DNA of 64,000 bases, taken from the NCBI GenBank assembly GCA_018824405.1, contig JAHJGO010000022.1, forward strand, positions 1 through 64,000, in the 5' to 3' direction. Below are positions 29,711-38,835 of the stretch, piece by piece. Every line of letters starts with the position of its first letter. Within the stretch, counting starts at the first letter, position 1. This stretch comes from Gammaproteobacteria bacterium. Lineage in GTDB: Bacteria; Pseudomonadota; Gammaproteobacteria; Burkholderiales; Sulfuricellaceae. The position numbers were made by a program, and so were the translations under genes. The notes beneath the pieces are model-generated. The model saw only the letters and a list, made by a program, of their open reading frames with translations. It was not told the DNA's origin and did not search any database.

Positions 29711-30934
29711 CTAAAGTTCCCAGTGGTAAGGAATATAGGTCACGCCGAATTCACGGCACGAACTGTGCACCGTGAAAGGGCAGACGGATTCTGCCATGTC
29801 ATAAACCTGCAGGCCGGAATCGTCCAGCAGATAAATGCTTAGGCTGTATTGCCCGGATAGCAGGTTCAGCTTGGGCAGGTGCATTTTTACGATACGTGAG
29901 CCATCTGCTGTCAGCGGCGGACTTGCGGAATCGAAGTGAGTGCTGCTGCCAAAAATGTTTTCCTTGCCGCTGCGAACGATGCTGATGCCGACGTGGAATG
30001 GTACACTGGCTTGCAGGCATTCGACTTTTACTGTCACGGAAATTGGCTGAAAAGTATCAAGTATGGCTGCGTTCTGACTATCCTCGCTGGACAGCGTCAC
30101 TTCGCGAACACGGACCGGAGCAACAGACAAGGTTGATGGCCGGAATGCCAGTTCTCCGCTCCGGTCACCGAGTTGGGCTGCTTTCTCGCGTTCGTAGCTT
30201 TCATAGGCAGTGACAACTTCCTCGGACTCTCCGATGGCCATGACCCGACCCTGGTGAATCCAGGCAGCACGGTTGCAGAGGCTGCGAACCTGATACAGAT
30301 TATGCGAGCAAAATAGGATGGTGCGGCCCTGATCGCGGAATGCCATGGTGCGATCCAGACTTTTTTTCTGAAAATGCATGTCGCCGACCGACAGCGCCTC
30401 ATCAATGATCAATACATCCGGATCAACGGCCGTTGCTGAAGCAAAAGCCAGTCGCATGAACATTCCGGAAGAATAGGTCTTTACCGGACGCTCCAGCGCC
30501 TCAGGAGATAATTCCGAAAAATCGGCTACGCTGCGATAGTACTCCTCCATTCTGGATGCAGGGATGCCTGACAGCGCCCCCATGAGATAGGCATTGTCGC
30601 GGCCACTCTCGTCCGGATGAAAGCCTGCGCCCAGTTCCAGCAATGCAGCCACCTTGCCCTCAACAGAAACCGTCCCGGTAGTCGGCCCGCAAGTTCCTGC
30701 CACCAGTTTGAGCAGGGTACTCTTGCCTGCACCATTTTCGCCGATCAAGCCAAAAGTTTCGCCTCGTCCCACGCTGATGTTGATGTCTTTTAATGCCCAG
30801 TGGGTCTGGTGATGCGTACTGCGAAACAGCAGTTCCCGCAGGCGGTCTATGGGCTTCCGGTAGAATCGGTAGCCCTTGGAGACCTGTTCGATCCGAACCG
30901 GGATATCGCTGACGGAATATTCGCGGCTGCTCAC
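29711..30934 (-). CDS. wzt: O-polysaccharide ABC transporter ATPase with C-terminal sugar-binding domain
   Basis: The 407-residue protein has an N-terminal ABC ATPase: Walker A GENGAGKST, a signature loop TYSSGMFMRLAFA and Walker B VLIIDEALSVGD. A C-terminal beta-rich domain (about residues 255-407) matches the Wzt C-domain that recognises chain ends. The start is GTG at 30934, overlapping the Wzm stop (GTGA); a longer frame starting at 31021 would lie inside wzm. It powers export of a finished undecaprenyl-linked polysaccharide. The C-domain implies that a chain-end modification is needed, matching the methyltransferase two genes on. Confidence 0.92.
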   Translation of the reverse strand: MSSREYSVSDIPVRIEQVSKGYRFYRKPIDRLRELLFRSTHHQTHWALKDINISVGRGETFGLIGENGAGKSTLLKLVAGTCGPTTGTVSVEGKVAALLELGAGFHPDESGRDNAYLMGALSGIPASRMEEYYRSVADFSELSPEALERPVKTYSSGMFMRLAFASATAVDPDVLIIDEALSVGDMHFQKKSLDRTMAFRDQGRTILFCSHNLYQVRSLCNRAAWIHQGRVMAIGESEEVVTAYESYEREKAAQLGDRSGELAFRPSTLSVAPVRVREVTLSSEDSQNAAILDTFQPISVTVKVECLQASVPFHVGISIVRSGKENIFGSSTHFDSASPPLTADGSRIVKMHLPKLNLLSGQYSLSIYLLDDSGLQVYDMAESVCPFTVHSSCREFGVTYIPYHWEL

Positions 30935-31719
30935 AGGTAATCTCCCAGTGTCGGTTTCAGGGCGCGAAACATCAGCAATCCGCCCACGCCTGCAATCAGG
31001 ACCCATGCCGCCAGTGACCATGCGCTGCTCAGGCTGAGGGGCAAGCCAAGGAAAACGCTCTGGTACAGGTCGATCAGGCCTGCAAATGGGTTGAATGCAT
31101 AAAGTTTATGGTACTTGGCCGGCACCATGCTTCGCGCGTAAATGATGGGTGTCAGATAAAAGAAAATCTGCAGGAATACCGGCACCAATTGGGCGAGATC
31201 CTTGACATGGACGGTCAGGATGGCGAACAGCAGCCCCATGCCGAGACACAAAACCAGTTGTGCGACAAACAGAAACGGCAGCCAGACCAGGCTGGAAAGA
31301 TGAAGGACTCCGCCTGCTGCCAGCAGAATCAGAAGAATCAGAAGACCGAAAAGCTGGGTAACGAAACTGCTGACGACTACAGTGGCAGGAATGATCTCGA
31401 TCGGGAAAACCAGCTTCTGGATGAACTGTTCCTGCGCTACCAGTGAGCCGACGGCACGTGACAATCCCTCGGATATGCCCATCCATGGCAGCAAGCCGGC
31501 GAGCAGGAAATAGAAGTAGCCGGATTCGCTGGCCAGCTCAGGAATACGGATTTTCAGGACGACCGCAAAAACGACATAAAATACCGCCACTGTCATCAGC
31601 GGTTGCAGAACTCCCCACAAGGCGCCGCCGAATGAGCCCGTGTAGCGCGATTTCAAATCGCGTTTCAGCCATAGTACGAAAACGAAACCCCAGTCCTGGA
31701 GCCAGCGATGATTGATCAT
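30931..31719 (-). CDS. wzm: O-polysaccharide ABC transporter permease
   Basis: A 262-residue ABC-2 type permease with about six membrane segments (GALWGVLQPLMTVAVFYVV, YFYFLLAGLLPWMGI, LFGLLILLILLAAGG, FLFVAQLVLCLGMGLLFAIL, PVFLQIFFYLTPIIY, AWVLIAGVGGLLMFRAL). It forms the channel with Wzt and moves undecaprenyl-diphosphate-linked polysaccharide across the inner membrane. It overlaps both neighbours by 4 bp. Confidence 0.92.
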   Translation of the reverse strand: MINHRWLQDWGFVFVLWLKRDLKSRYTGSFGGALWGVLQPLMTVAVFYVVFAVVLKIRIPELASESGYFYFLLAGLLPWMGISEGLSRAVGSLVAQEQFIQKLVFPIEIIPATVVVSSFVTQLFGLLILLILLAAGGVLHLSSLVWLPFLFVAQLVLCLGMGLLFAILTVHVKDLAQLVPVFLQIFFYLTPIIYARSMVPAKYHKLYAFNPFAGLIDLYQSVFLGLPLSLSSAWSLAAWVLIAGVGGLLMFRALKPTLGDYL

Positions 31720-32996
31720 GCGCGCTCTTCCCTGATGGATTCAAGATAGCCGCCCACCTTGCGTGCTTCAGTATCCCAACTGGTTCCAGCAACAAAGTTC
31801 AGCCCGTTTCGGGTAATTTGTTCTTTCAACGAACGATTCTCCAGTAATTCGATCAGTGCCTCGGCCAGGGTTTCTGGAAGCGGATCGGCCAGTACGGCGT
31901 TGTCCCGATCCTTCAGCAGCCACTCCACATTCGGCCCCCGGTTTGAAACCACCGGACAACCGCAGGCCATGATTTCGAGCGGCAGCAGGGAAAGATTGGT
32001 CAGCGAGATCACGAGAGCGGCGTCGCACTGGGCATATAAGCCGGGCAGGTCGTCCAGGGGCGCAACGCCGGCATCGACATGGGGAAAAGGTATCTCATAA
32101 GCTGACATATCCCAGCCCGCCAGCAGGAACTCGACATCTGGCAAACGTTCGTGCACGCGTTTCAGTGCCAGCATGCCCAGCTCGAAACCCCTTCTCGGCG
32201 TGACGTGGCGTGCATAGAAGAAAACTTTGCGAGGTCCGGATTGACGCGAACGAGCATGATACAGCTCATGTTCACAGGAAAATCCAAACGGATATGCGCG
32301 CATCCCGTATTTTTCCTGCATCAGATCAGCCAGCCAGGCGCCGGCAGTAATCCCGGTGAAGCCAAAGTTATAGGTGGCTTCGGAAAACACATATTCGCTG
32401 CCCACGGCGGTAAACCATGGCTCCATGTCTTGTATGAAATACAGCTTGTGGCGGGTTTGGGCGAAGCGACGAACGGTGTAGGCCGTCATCCAGGAAGTTG
32501 CCATCGTGAATTCTGCGGGCAGAAGTGTTTCTTCCCCGATTTTGACCTCAGCAGCCAGCGGTACGAAATTCTTTATGATAACTTCTCGCGCAGTCTCCCC
32601 GTCCGGGTAACGACATTCGCCGACGATATGGATGCGGCTACGAAACCCGAGTTTTTCCAGCCCCCAGATCATGCGAAAGATGTTCAGGTGTCCGCCACTA
32701 CCGATCTCAAAACTTGGAATTACCCAGTTCATCGTGCCTGCTTCGATCTGGAACATTGCCGAGGCGTCGGCCGCCGGCGGTTCAACGAAAGCGTAGAGCT
32801 GGAAAATGTCAATTTTGCGTGGAGGGGGAGGAGGCGGTGGCGGCGGTTCGGGCAAAGGCTCAACCGGAGCGCCAACCTGCACAGGAACGCCGGTCAAACG
32901 TCCCCAGAACCACCGGATAATGGTGGCCAGTGCGCCCAGCCACCCCTCGTCCCGGATCAGAGGCTTGATTTTGCGGATTTTTGAGAGCAGGCTCAT
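31716..32996 (-). CDS. WsaF-like glycosyltransferase (GT4) with nona-proline linker
   Basis: The 426-residue protein has a helical N-terminus (residues 1-40), then a run of nine prolines (about residues 52-60) preceding a GT-B body. MNWVIPSFEIGSGGHLNIF, FIQDMEPWFTAVGS and LEIMACGCPVVSNRGPNVE fit the WsaF-like rhamnosyltransferase group of GT4. Such enzymes add rhamnose or a similar sugar to polysaccharide chains. It overlaps wzm by 4 bp. Nine prolines in a row normally need EF-P for efficient translation. Confidence 0.82.
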   Translation of the reverse strand: MSLLSKIRKIKPLIRDEGWLGALATIIRWFWGRLTGVPVQVGAPVEPLPEPPPPPPPPPRKIDIFQLYAFVEPPAADASAMFQIEAGTMNWVIPSFEIGSGGHLNIFRMIWGLEKLGFRSRIHIVGECRYPDGETAREVIIKNFVPLAAEVKIGEETLLPAEFTMATSWMTAYTVRRFAQTRHKLYFIQDMEPWFTAVGSEYVFSEATYNFGFTGITAGAWLADLMQEKYGMRAYPFGFSCEHELYHARSRQSGPRKVFFYARHVTPRRGFELGMLALKRVHERLPDVEFLLAGWDMSAYEIPFPHVDAGVAPLDDLPGLYAQCDAALVISLTNLSLLPLEIMACGCPVVSNRGPNVEWLLKDRDNAVLADPLPETLAEALIELLENRSLKEQITRNGLNFVAGTSWDTEARKVGGYLESIREERA

Positions 32997-33027
32997 GGAT
33001 TTTCTTCAGCTGTGGGGGAAACCTGAT

Positions 33028-33987
33028 TCATGAACGGAACAGGTGCTTGTCTCGAGATAGCGTTTCGACCAGCCATTCTGGCAGGCTGGCTTGGCGCGCG
33101 CCAAGATAATGGCCAGACAGGCGGGCAAGGTTCAGCAGGGGTGCCCGAATACGCCAAAGCAATCGATTCCCCATGTCTGCGACATCCTCGTTCACCCACT
33201 GCCAGTCGCGCTGTGTCAGGCTCATGCTCTGGGTCAGTACATGGGATAATCCGGGAGACAAAATATATCCAAACAGCCGGTTCAGGGCTCTCGACTCGTC
33301 GAATGCGCGTTGCAGTGACTCGGTGATACCAAAGTTGTGCGAATGAAAAACTTCAGCCTCCGGCGCATAGGCTTTTGCATATCCTGCTTCGATCATATCC
33401 TTGGCCCACATCTGGTCTTCGGCGAAGTCCACATCCCGCAACGGGATCTGTGCCCAGACTGAACGGCGTAAACAGGCATTGTTACTGGAAAAGAAATGTA
33501 GGAACTGGCGATACCCTTCCTCCTGGCTGTAACGATCCGGATCTTCGTTGCGAACAATGGAGGGTTCATCGCCAAACCCCCGGAAATGTTGTGTCAGCTC
33601 ACGCCTGAGCATCGGACTGGCATCAGGGTAGGGCAGGTGAGGGCCGAATGCGCCCCCCGTATCAGGTGATATCTCCGCTGCTTCGATCAGGGCGGCCAGC
33701 CAGCGCTCATGCGCCGGTAGCGCGTCATGGGTAAGAAAGACGATGAACTCGCCGCATGTCAGGCTGGCGCCAAGATTGCGTGTTTTGCCGTGCCCGAATT
33801 CGTGGCTTGGTATAGTGTGAACGGTGATGGGGAATTTTTGTAGAGTTTCAATCGAGCCATCTGATGAGCCGGAATCGATAACCAGAACTTCAAATGGCCA
33901 GGGCGCACGTTGAACCAGTACCTGTTCGACAACTTTGATCAGAAGCTCGCCCCCATTTTTTGCCGGGATGACAACGGAGGCCTTCAA
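33028..33987 (-). CDS. GT2 glycosyltransferase, rhamnosyltransferase-like
   Basis: A 319-residue GT2 enzyme (ASVVIPAKNGGELL, VLVIDSGSSDGS, VFLTHDALPAHE, SSNNACLRRSV, EDQMWAKDMIEAGYAKAY). I chose TTG 33987 over the farther TTG 34059 because GGGAG lies 8 bases ahead of 33987, and translation then starts MKASVVIPAKNGG, like other family members. Starting at 34059 would add 24 Pro-rich residues with no ribosome site. No ATG or GTG is available upstream of the frame's stop. It is the first gene of the minus-strand string. Confidence 0.82.
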   Translation of the reverse strand: MKASVVIPAKNGGELLIKVVEQVLVQRAPWPFEVLVIDSGSSDGSIETLQKFPITVHTIPSHEFGHGKTRNLGASLTCGEFIVFLTHDALPAHERWLAALIEAAEISPDTGGAFGPHLPYPDASPMLRRELTQHFRGFGDEPSIVRNEDPDRYSQEEGYRQFLHFFSSNNACLRRSVWAQIPLRDVDFAEDQMWAKDMIEAGYAKAYAPEAEVFHSHNFGITESLQRAFDESRALNRLFGYILSPGLSHVLTQSMSLTQRDWQWVNEDVADMGNRLLWRIRAPLLNLARLSGHYLGARQASLPEWLVETLSRDKHLFRS

Positions 33988-34101
33988 TTGCCGGACTCCC
34001 GTTTGTTTGGGCAGGGGCGATTCAACAAGGGAGATGGGTGGCGTGGCATGGGGTGGCAAAAGGGTGGTGCTGGCAATTTTCCCACAAGAGGCTAAGGAAT
34101 T

Positions 34102-34129
34102 TTGTATTAATAAGGTCCGTAATTATAAT
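34102..34129 (+). promoter_or_regulatory. Sigma-70-like promoter for the GT2-GT2-wbaP-galE genes
   Basis: TTGTAT (34102-34107) and TATAAT (34124-34129) are 16 bases apart, in an AT-rich gap between divergent genes. A start near 34136 would give a leader of about 108 bases before 34244. Confidence 0.5.
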
Positions 34130-34205
34130 ACAGAATAGTGATGAGTGCTGTTTTGCTCGCGTGGCCAGAATTGTGATTGCTGAACCATTTTCCACGGATT
34201 CTCGG

Positions 34206-34223
34206 TACATGTTGTTACATGTA
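34206..34223. promoter_or_regulatory. Palindromic element in the leader of the 34.2 kb gene
   Basis: TACATGT and ACATGTA form a 7-bp perfect inverted repeat with a 4-base spacer (TGTT), 20 bases before ATG 34244. It could be an operator or a leader hairpin. No ribosome site is evident before that ATG. Confidence 0.4.
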
Positions 34224-34243
34224 ATTTAATATGGCAATGTCAA

Positions 34244-35239
34244 ATGCAATCTGATAAACCAGTGGTAGATGTTTTACTGGCCATCTATAACGGCGAATTT
34301 TTTTTGGCGCAGCAGATTGAATCGATTCTTGCCCAGAGCTACAGGCAGATACGTTTAATTGTCAGAGATGATGGTTCATCCGATAGTTCTGTTGCTATTG
34401 TCAGATCATTTGCTGAGCGATATCCGGAACAGGTCGTCTTGCTGGAAGATACCAAGGGGAATTTGGGTTCAACTGGGAATTTTCTGCAACTGCTCGGGTT
34501 TTCAGTTGCAGATTATGTAATGCTTTCGGATCAGGATGATGTCTGGTTGCCCGAGAAAGTGGCGATTACCTTGTCCGCTATGAAAAAATGCGAGGTTTTG
34601 CATGGCAAGTCTATGCCGATATTGGTTCATACGGATTTGACCGTGGCAAATAAGGACTTGTCGGTTGTTTCACAGTCGTTCTGGAAGTATCAGAATATCG
34701 ACCCGAAGCTTAGTGGTATCAACCGTTTGCTGGTGCAGAACGTGGTGACTGGCTGCACGGTTATGATGAATCGCAGTCTGATGAATCTTGTGCGACCGGT
34801 TACTGACGGGATTGTGGAACACGATTGGTGGCTTGCGCTGCTGGCGGCAGCTTTTGGCAGGATTGTTCATGTCGATAGTCCGACGCTGTTTTATCGTCAG
34901 CATGGCAAAAATGTATTGGGAGCCGTCAGGTGGGATGCATGGGCGGCATGTCGGAAATTTTTACGTCGTGATACCAGAAAACCCTTTTCCGGGAATCTGA
35001 AAAAAACCCGGCTTCAGGCTGCACGTTTTTTGCAAATGTATGGCCCTCAGTTGCCGACGGAGGTGGCGCTGAAAATTTCGTCCTATGTATCTCTCGAGCA
35101 TTTGAGTTTTTTCGCTAGGCTGGTTTGTATTGTCAGATACCGGTTTTATAAAAACGGGATAAAAAGAAATGCGGGTATGTTTCTGAGCCTAATGGATACG
35201 CCGACATCTGGCCATGCCTCGATTCGGGATGTGAATTAG
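34244..35239 (+). CDS. GT2 glycosyltransferase
   Basis: A 331-residue GT2 protein with VDVLLAIYNGEFFLAQQI at the start, RDDGSSDSSVAIV, LSDQDDVWLPEKVA and IVEHDWWLALLAAAFG near the acceptor site, typical of the rhamnosyl- or galactosyl-transferases of O-antigen loci. The first 120 bases checked are about 42% GC, against about 58% in a sampled later glycosyltransferase gene (41.1 kb), so this gene looks foreign. No Shine-Dalgarno is visible; a 7-codon reading frame (34231-34254) overlaps its start. Confidence 0.8.
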   Translation: MQSDKPVVDVLLAIYNGEFFLAQQIESILAQSYRQIRLIVRDDGSSDSSVAIVRSFAERYPEQVVLLEDTKGNLGSTGNFLQLLGFSVADYVMLSDQDDVWLPEKVAITLSAMKKCEVLHGKSMPILVHTDLTVANKDLSVVSQSFWKYQNIDPKLSGINRLLVQNVVTGCTVMMNRSLMNLVRPVTDGIVEHDWWLALLAAAFGRIVHVDSPTLFYRQHGKNVLGAVRWDAWAACRKFLRRDTRKPFSGNLKKTRLQAARFLQMYGPQLPTEVALKISSYVSLEHLSFFARLVCIVRYRFYKNGIKRNAGMFLSLMDTPTSGHASIRDVN

Positions 35240-35281
35240 TGTTAACGCGGCCTAAAAGCAGTTTATATAAGATTTTTTTCG

Positions 35282-36223
35282 GTGCTGACTAATAATTTGA
35301 AAGTTGCCCTTTGCGTTCCGGTGTTAAATCCAGGCAATGCCGCAAATGTTTTGCTAGGTTCTGTGGCTCAACAGGAGTGTCAGCCAGATGAGGTGCTGAT
35401 TGTTGATTCGGACTCGGATGATGATTCGGTTGAGTTGTTTCGGGCTGCGGGCGCCAAAGTCGTGGTTATTTCGAGAACGGAGTTCGACCACGGCGGAACA
35501 CGCCAGATGGCAGTTGAGATATTGCCCCACATCGATATTATTGTTTTTATGACGCAAGATGCTGTCCTGGCTGGAAGAGAGGACTTGAAGAAACTTCTTG
35601 CATGTTTCAAGGACGAAAATGTGGGCGCTGCCTATGGACGTCAGTTGCCGTTTTCCGATGCAGGAGAAGTCGAAGCCCATGCCAGGTTTTTCAACTATCC
35701 GGAGCGGAGCAGGATCAAGGGCATGTCCGATATTTCAGAGCTTGGTATCAAAACCGCATTTATTTCCAACTCTTTTGCAGCCTATCGTCGCTCTGTCCTG
35801 ATGGCGATTGGCGGGTTTCCCCGGGATTTAATTCTTGGTGAGGACACCTATGTGGCAGCAAGGTTACTGTTGAGTGGCTGGAAAGTCGCTTATTGCGCTG
35901 AGGCGCAAGTTTATCATTCCCATGATTTGACGCTTGGCCAGGAATTTCGCCGTTACTTTGATATTGGCGTTTTCCATGGGCGAGAATCATGGCTGCGACG
36001 GGAGTTCGGTCAGCCTCATGGTGAAGGTGCCCGTTTTGTGAAGTCTGAATTCAATTACTTGAGGGTGCGAAACCCTATTCTTGTTCCCTTCGCGTTGGCA
36101 CGTAACGTGATAAAGTTGCTGGCTTTCCGGTTGGGGTTGATGGAACGCTATTTGCCTTTGTGGCTCAAGCTCAATCTGGGGTGGAGCAAGGCTTACTGGG
36201 AGCGGAGCGCTTCTAGCCGATGA
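35282..36223 (+). CDS. GT2 glycosyltransferase, rhamnosyltransferase-like
   Basis: A 313-residue GT2 enzyme: VALCVPVLNPGNAANVL, LIVDSDSDDDSVELF, FMTQDAVLAGREDL, LGEDTYVAARLLLSGWKVAY. It resembles the gene at 33028-33987 (HGGTRQMA versus GHGKTRNLG), and both may add the same class of sugar. The start is GTG 35282, 42 bases after the previous stop. The frame ends with ATGA overlapping wbaP, so the two are coupled. Confidence 0.83.
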   Translation: MLTNNLKVALCVPVLNPGNAANVLLGSVAQQECQPDEVLIVDSDSDDDSVELFRAAGAKVVVISRTEFDHGGTRQMAVEILPHIDIIVFMTQDAVLAGREDLKKLLACFKDENVGAAYGRQLPFSDAGEVEAHARFFNYPERSRIKGMSDISELGIKTAFISNSFAAYRRSVLMAIGGFPRDLILGEDTYVAARLLLSGWKVAYCAEAQVYHSHDLTLGQEFRRYFDIGVFHGRESWLRREFGQPHGEGARFVKSEFNYLRVRNPILVPFALARNVIKLLAFRLGLMERYLPLWLKLNLGWSKAYWERSASSR

Positions 36224-37662
36224 TTTTCAATAAAGCTTTTCTATCCAAAATTGCGCTAATCAGCAGCGATATTCTTGCCCTGTTGCTTGCCATTATCCTG
36301 GCGCGCATGTCGAACTGGGCTTATGACCATAGTTTTGGCGAGGCCTTTCTTGACTGGTGGTGGAAAGAACGGGGCGATATCCGGCTGATGACTTTTGCTA
36401 TTCTGGCAGCCATGGTTGTGGGCTGGTTCTGGGGTTTGGGGCATTATTCGGGCCGCAAGCCATTCTGGGACGAGCTGAAGGAAATACTCAAGGCCTTGAT
36501 CCTGATCGGGGTGCTGGATGCCGCGCTGGTTTATCTTGGCAAGTGGCAGTTTTCCCGTTTGTGGCTGCTCACGACATGGTTTCTGGCCTTGATGCTGACT
36601 CCATTCATGCGCCTTCTGACCAAGCGACTGTTGCTGCGTCTGGGGTGGTGGCAGCGCCCAACGGTTATTCTTGGTGCAGGAAATAATGCACGGGAAGCCG
36701 TGTCGGCGATTTTGAGTGAGCCGTTGATGGGGGTGGAGGTTATTGCCTTCCTCGCTACCCCGGAAGAACTTGTGTCCTCCCGGGTTGGTGTTGAGTACTC
36801 CGCTTCGGTGCTTCCGCTTGGCGAAGACCCGATGCTTGTTCTGCAAGGGATGGGTTATCCGCAAGTGGTGGTCGCGCTGGACAAGGGTTCGTTGCCGGGT
36901 TATGAAAAACTGCTTCGTCGCTTGAGTGCCCATTACCCCGACCTGATGGTGATCCCCAGTCTTCGCGGTCTCCCTCTGCTGGGCATGGAGATGACGCATT
37001 TTTTCAGCCACGATGTGCTTATGTTGCGCGTGAGAAATAACCTGAGTCGTCTGGGACCGCAAATCTTCAAGCGCATTTTCGATATTGTTGCTTCCAGCTT
37101 TTTGCTGCTGCTGCTGTCTCCTTTGTTCGTTTATCTGAGCTGGCGTATACGGCGCGGCGGCGGAACGGCTGTTTATGCCCATGCGCGCATTGGCAAGGAC
37201 GGCAAGATATTTAATTGCCTGAAATTTCGCTCCATGGTGCCCGACGCTGACAAGGTTTTGCAGAACCTGCTGGCCAGTGATAAATTGGCCCGGGCCGAGT
37301 GGGAGAAAGATTTCAAGTTGAAAAATGATCCTCGTATTACTCCAATTGGCGAGTTCCTGCGCAAAACCAGCCTCGATGAGCTGCCGCAGTTGTGGAATGT
37401 ATTGAAAGGGGAAATGAGTCTGGTCGGACCTCGCCCTGTGGTTGAAGAAGAACTGGAGCGCTACGGCGACCTGACAGATCATTATCTGGAAGTTCGCCCA
37501 GGGATTACCGGCTTATGGCAGATTAGTGGCCGCAGCAATATCGAGTACAGCGACAGGGTAAATCTGGATGCGTGGTATGTCCAGAATTGGTCTTTGTGGT
37601 ATGACCTGGTGATTCTGTTAAAAACGGTGCGAGTGGTGGTGCGTTGCGATGGGGCTTACTGA
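36220..37662 (+). CDS. wbaP: Undecaprenyl-phosphate galactose phosphotransferase
   Basis: A 480-residue polyprenyl glycosylphosphotransferase. The N-terminal half has four or five membrane helices (IALISSDILALLLAIIL, LMTFAILAAMVVGWFWG and others), followed by a soluble Rossmann-like part (VILGAGNNAREAV). The C-terminal catalytic domain starts near residue 280 (FKRIFDIVASSFLLLL), with NCLKFRSMVPDAD, RKTSLDELPQLWNVLKGEM and VGPRPVVEEE. It starts a chain by putting a sugar phosphate, classically galactose-1-P, on undecaprenyl phosphate. With galE next it would draw on UDP-galactose. Confidence 0.9.
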   Translation: MIFNKAFLSKIALISSDILALLLAIILARMSNWAYDHSFGEAFLDWWWKERGDIRLMTFAILAAMVVGWFWGLGHYSGRKPFWDELKEILKALILIGVLDAALVYLGKWQFSRLWLLTTWFLALMLTPFMRLLTKRLLLRLGWWQRPTVILGAGNNAREAVSAILSEPLMGVEVIAFLATPEELVSSRVGVEYSASVLPLGEDPMLVLQGMGYPQVVVALDKGSLPGYEKLLRRLSAHYPDLMVIPSLRGLPLLGMEMTHFFSHDVLMLRVRNNLSRLGPQIFKRIFDIVASSFLLLLLSPLFVYLSWRIRRGGGTAVYAHARIGKDGKIFNCLKFRSMVPDADKVLQNLLASDKLARAEWEKDFKLKNDPRITPIGEFLRKTSLDELPQLWNVLKGEMSLVGPRPVVEEELERYGDLTDHYLEVRPGITGLWQISGRSNIEYSDRVNLDAWYVQNWSLWYDLVILLKTVRVVVRCDGAY

Positions 37663-38649
37663 TTGAGCTGCGGAAAGAAGAGGCTGCTGGTTGTAGGCGG
37701 AGCGGGCTATATTGGCTCGCACATGGTCAAATGGCTGGCCAGGCAGGATTGCGAGGTCACCACCCTGGATGACTTTTCCACGGGCTTCGCCGAGGCCGTG
37801 CGTTATGGCGAACTTGTGACGGGGAGTATCGCGGATCCGATTGCCCTGGATCAGTTGTTTGCAGCAAAACAGTTCGGTGCAGTAATGCACTTTGCTTCCT
37901 TTATCCAGGTTGGCGAATCAGTAAAAGACCCGGCCAGGTATTACCGCAACAATTTTTCAAACACCCAGAATCTGCTGGATGCCATGGTGCGCCATGGCGT
38001 GAAGCGATTTATCTTTTCGTCTTCCGCTGCAGTTTTTGGTGAGCCGTTATACACGCCGATTGACGAGCGGCACGCCCTCAATCCCATCAATCCCTATGGT
38101 CGCAGCAAGCTGATGGTGGAGCAGATGCTGGAGGATTACGATCATGCCTATGGGCTCAAGAGCTATGCTCTGCGCTATTTCAACGCTGCCGGGGCCGATT
38201 CGGAGGGTGAACTGGGGGAACGGCATGAGCCAGAGACCCACCTGATTCCACTGGTGCTGCAGGCCGCCAACAGACGGCGCGATGCCATTACTGTGTTCGG
38301 CACTGACTATGACACGCCGGACGGCACCTGCATTCGAGATTACATCCACATTCAGGATATATGCGCCGCTCACTGGCTGAGCTTGCAACAACTTATGCAG
38401 GGCGCTCCCAGTGCACGCTACAACCTCGGCAATGGGAGCGGGTTTTCCGTACGGGAGGTGATTGATGTTGCTGAGCGGATTACCTGTCGGTCAGTCCCGG
38501 TCATTTATGGGCCACGTCGCCCCGGCGACCCTGCACGACTGGTTGCTGACGCTGCGCTGGCCAGAAAAATATTGGGGTGGCAGCCTCGATACGCTGATCT
38601 GGAAACCATAGTCCGGCATGCGTGGGAGTGGGAAATAAAGGCTGGGTAG
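37663..38649 (+). CDS. galE: UDP-glucose 4-epimerase
   Basis: The 328-residue SDR enzyme has the NAD motif VVGGAGYIGSHMV, HFASFIQVGESV, the catalytic YGRSK (Tyr-x3-Lys) and RYFNAAGADSEGELGE, all GalE marks. It interconverts UDP-glucose and UDP-galactose, likely to feed WbaP. The reading frame starts at TTG 37663, directly after the wbaP stop; no closer start is present before the Gly-rich motif. Expression probably depends on wbaP translation. About 186 bp separate it from msbA. Confidence 0.92.
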   Translation: MSCGKKRLLVVGGAGYIGSHMVKWLARQDCEVTTLDDFSTGFAEAVRYGELVTGSIADPIALDQLFAAKQFGAVMHFASFIQVGESVKDPARYYRNNFSNTQNLLDAMVRHGVKRFIFSSSAAVFGEPLYTPIDERHALNPINPYGRSKLMVEQMLEDYDHAYGLKSYALRYFNAAGADSEGELGERHEPETHLIPLVLQAANRRRDAITVFGTDYDTPDGTCIRDYIHIQDICAAHWLSLQQLMQGAPSARYNLGNGSGFSVREVIDVAERITCRSVPVIYGPRRPGDPARLVADAALARKILGWQPRYADLETIVRHAWEWEIKAG

Positions 38650-38835
38650 GAAGTTTGCGGCCCAAACGGCCAAAGGCAATTTTCAAAACCCAAGCTGTCA
38701 TTATGGCCTTATAATGCACAGCATTTCTCCCTGAAGCTATTATGTTTTTCGAGCGCAAATTCAAAGTCCCGCTTCGCTCACGACCCACGGTTTTTCATTC
38801 ATTCATCGGGCGCCATAGCGTTGAATCATCTACAA

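Noticed and set aside
38687-38715. Complete sigma-70 promoter before msbA
   Set aside because: TATAAT is present but the expected -35 position reads AACCCA, so only a partial signal was mentioned.
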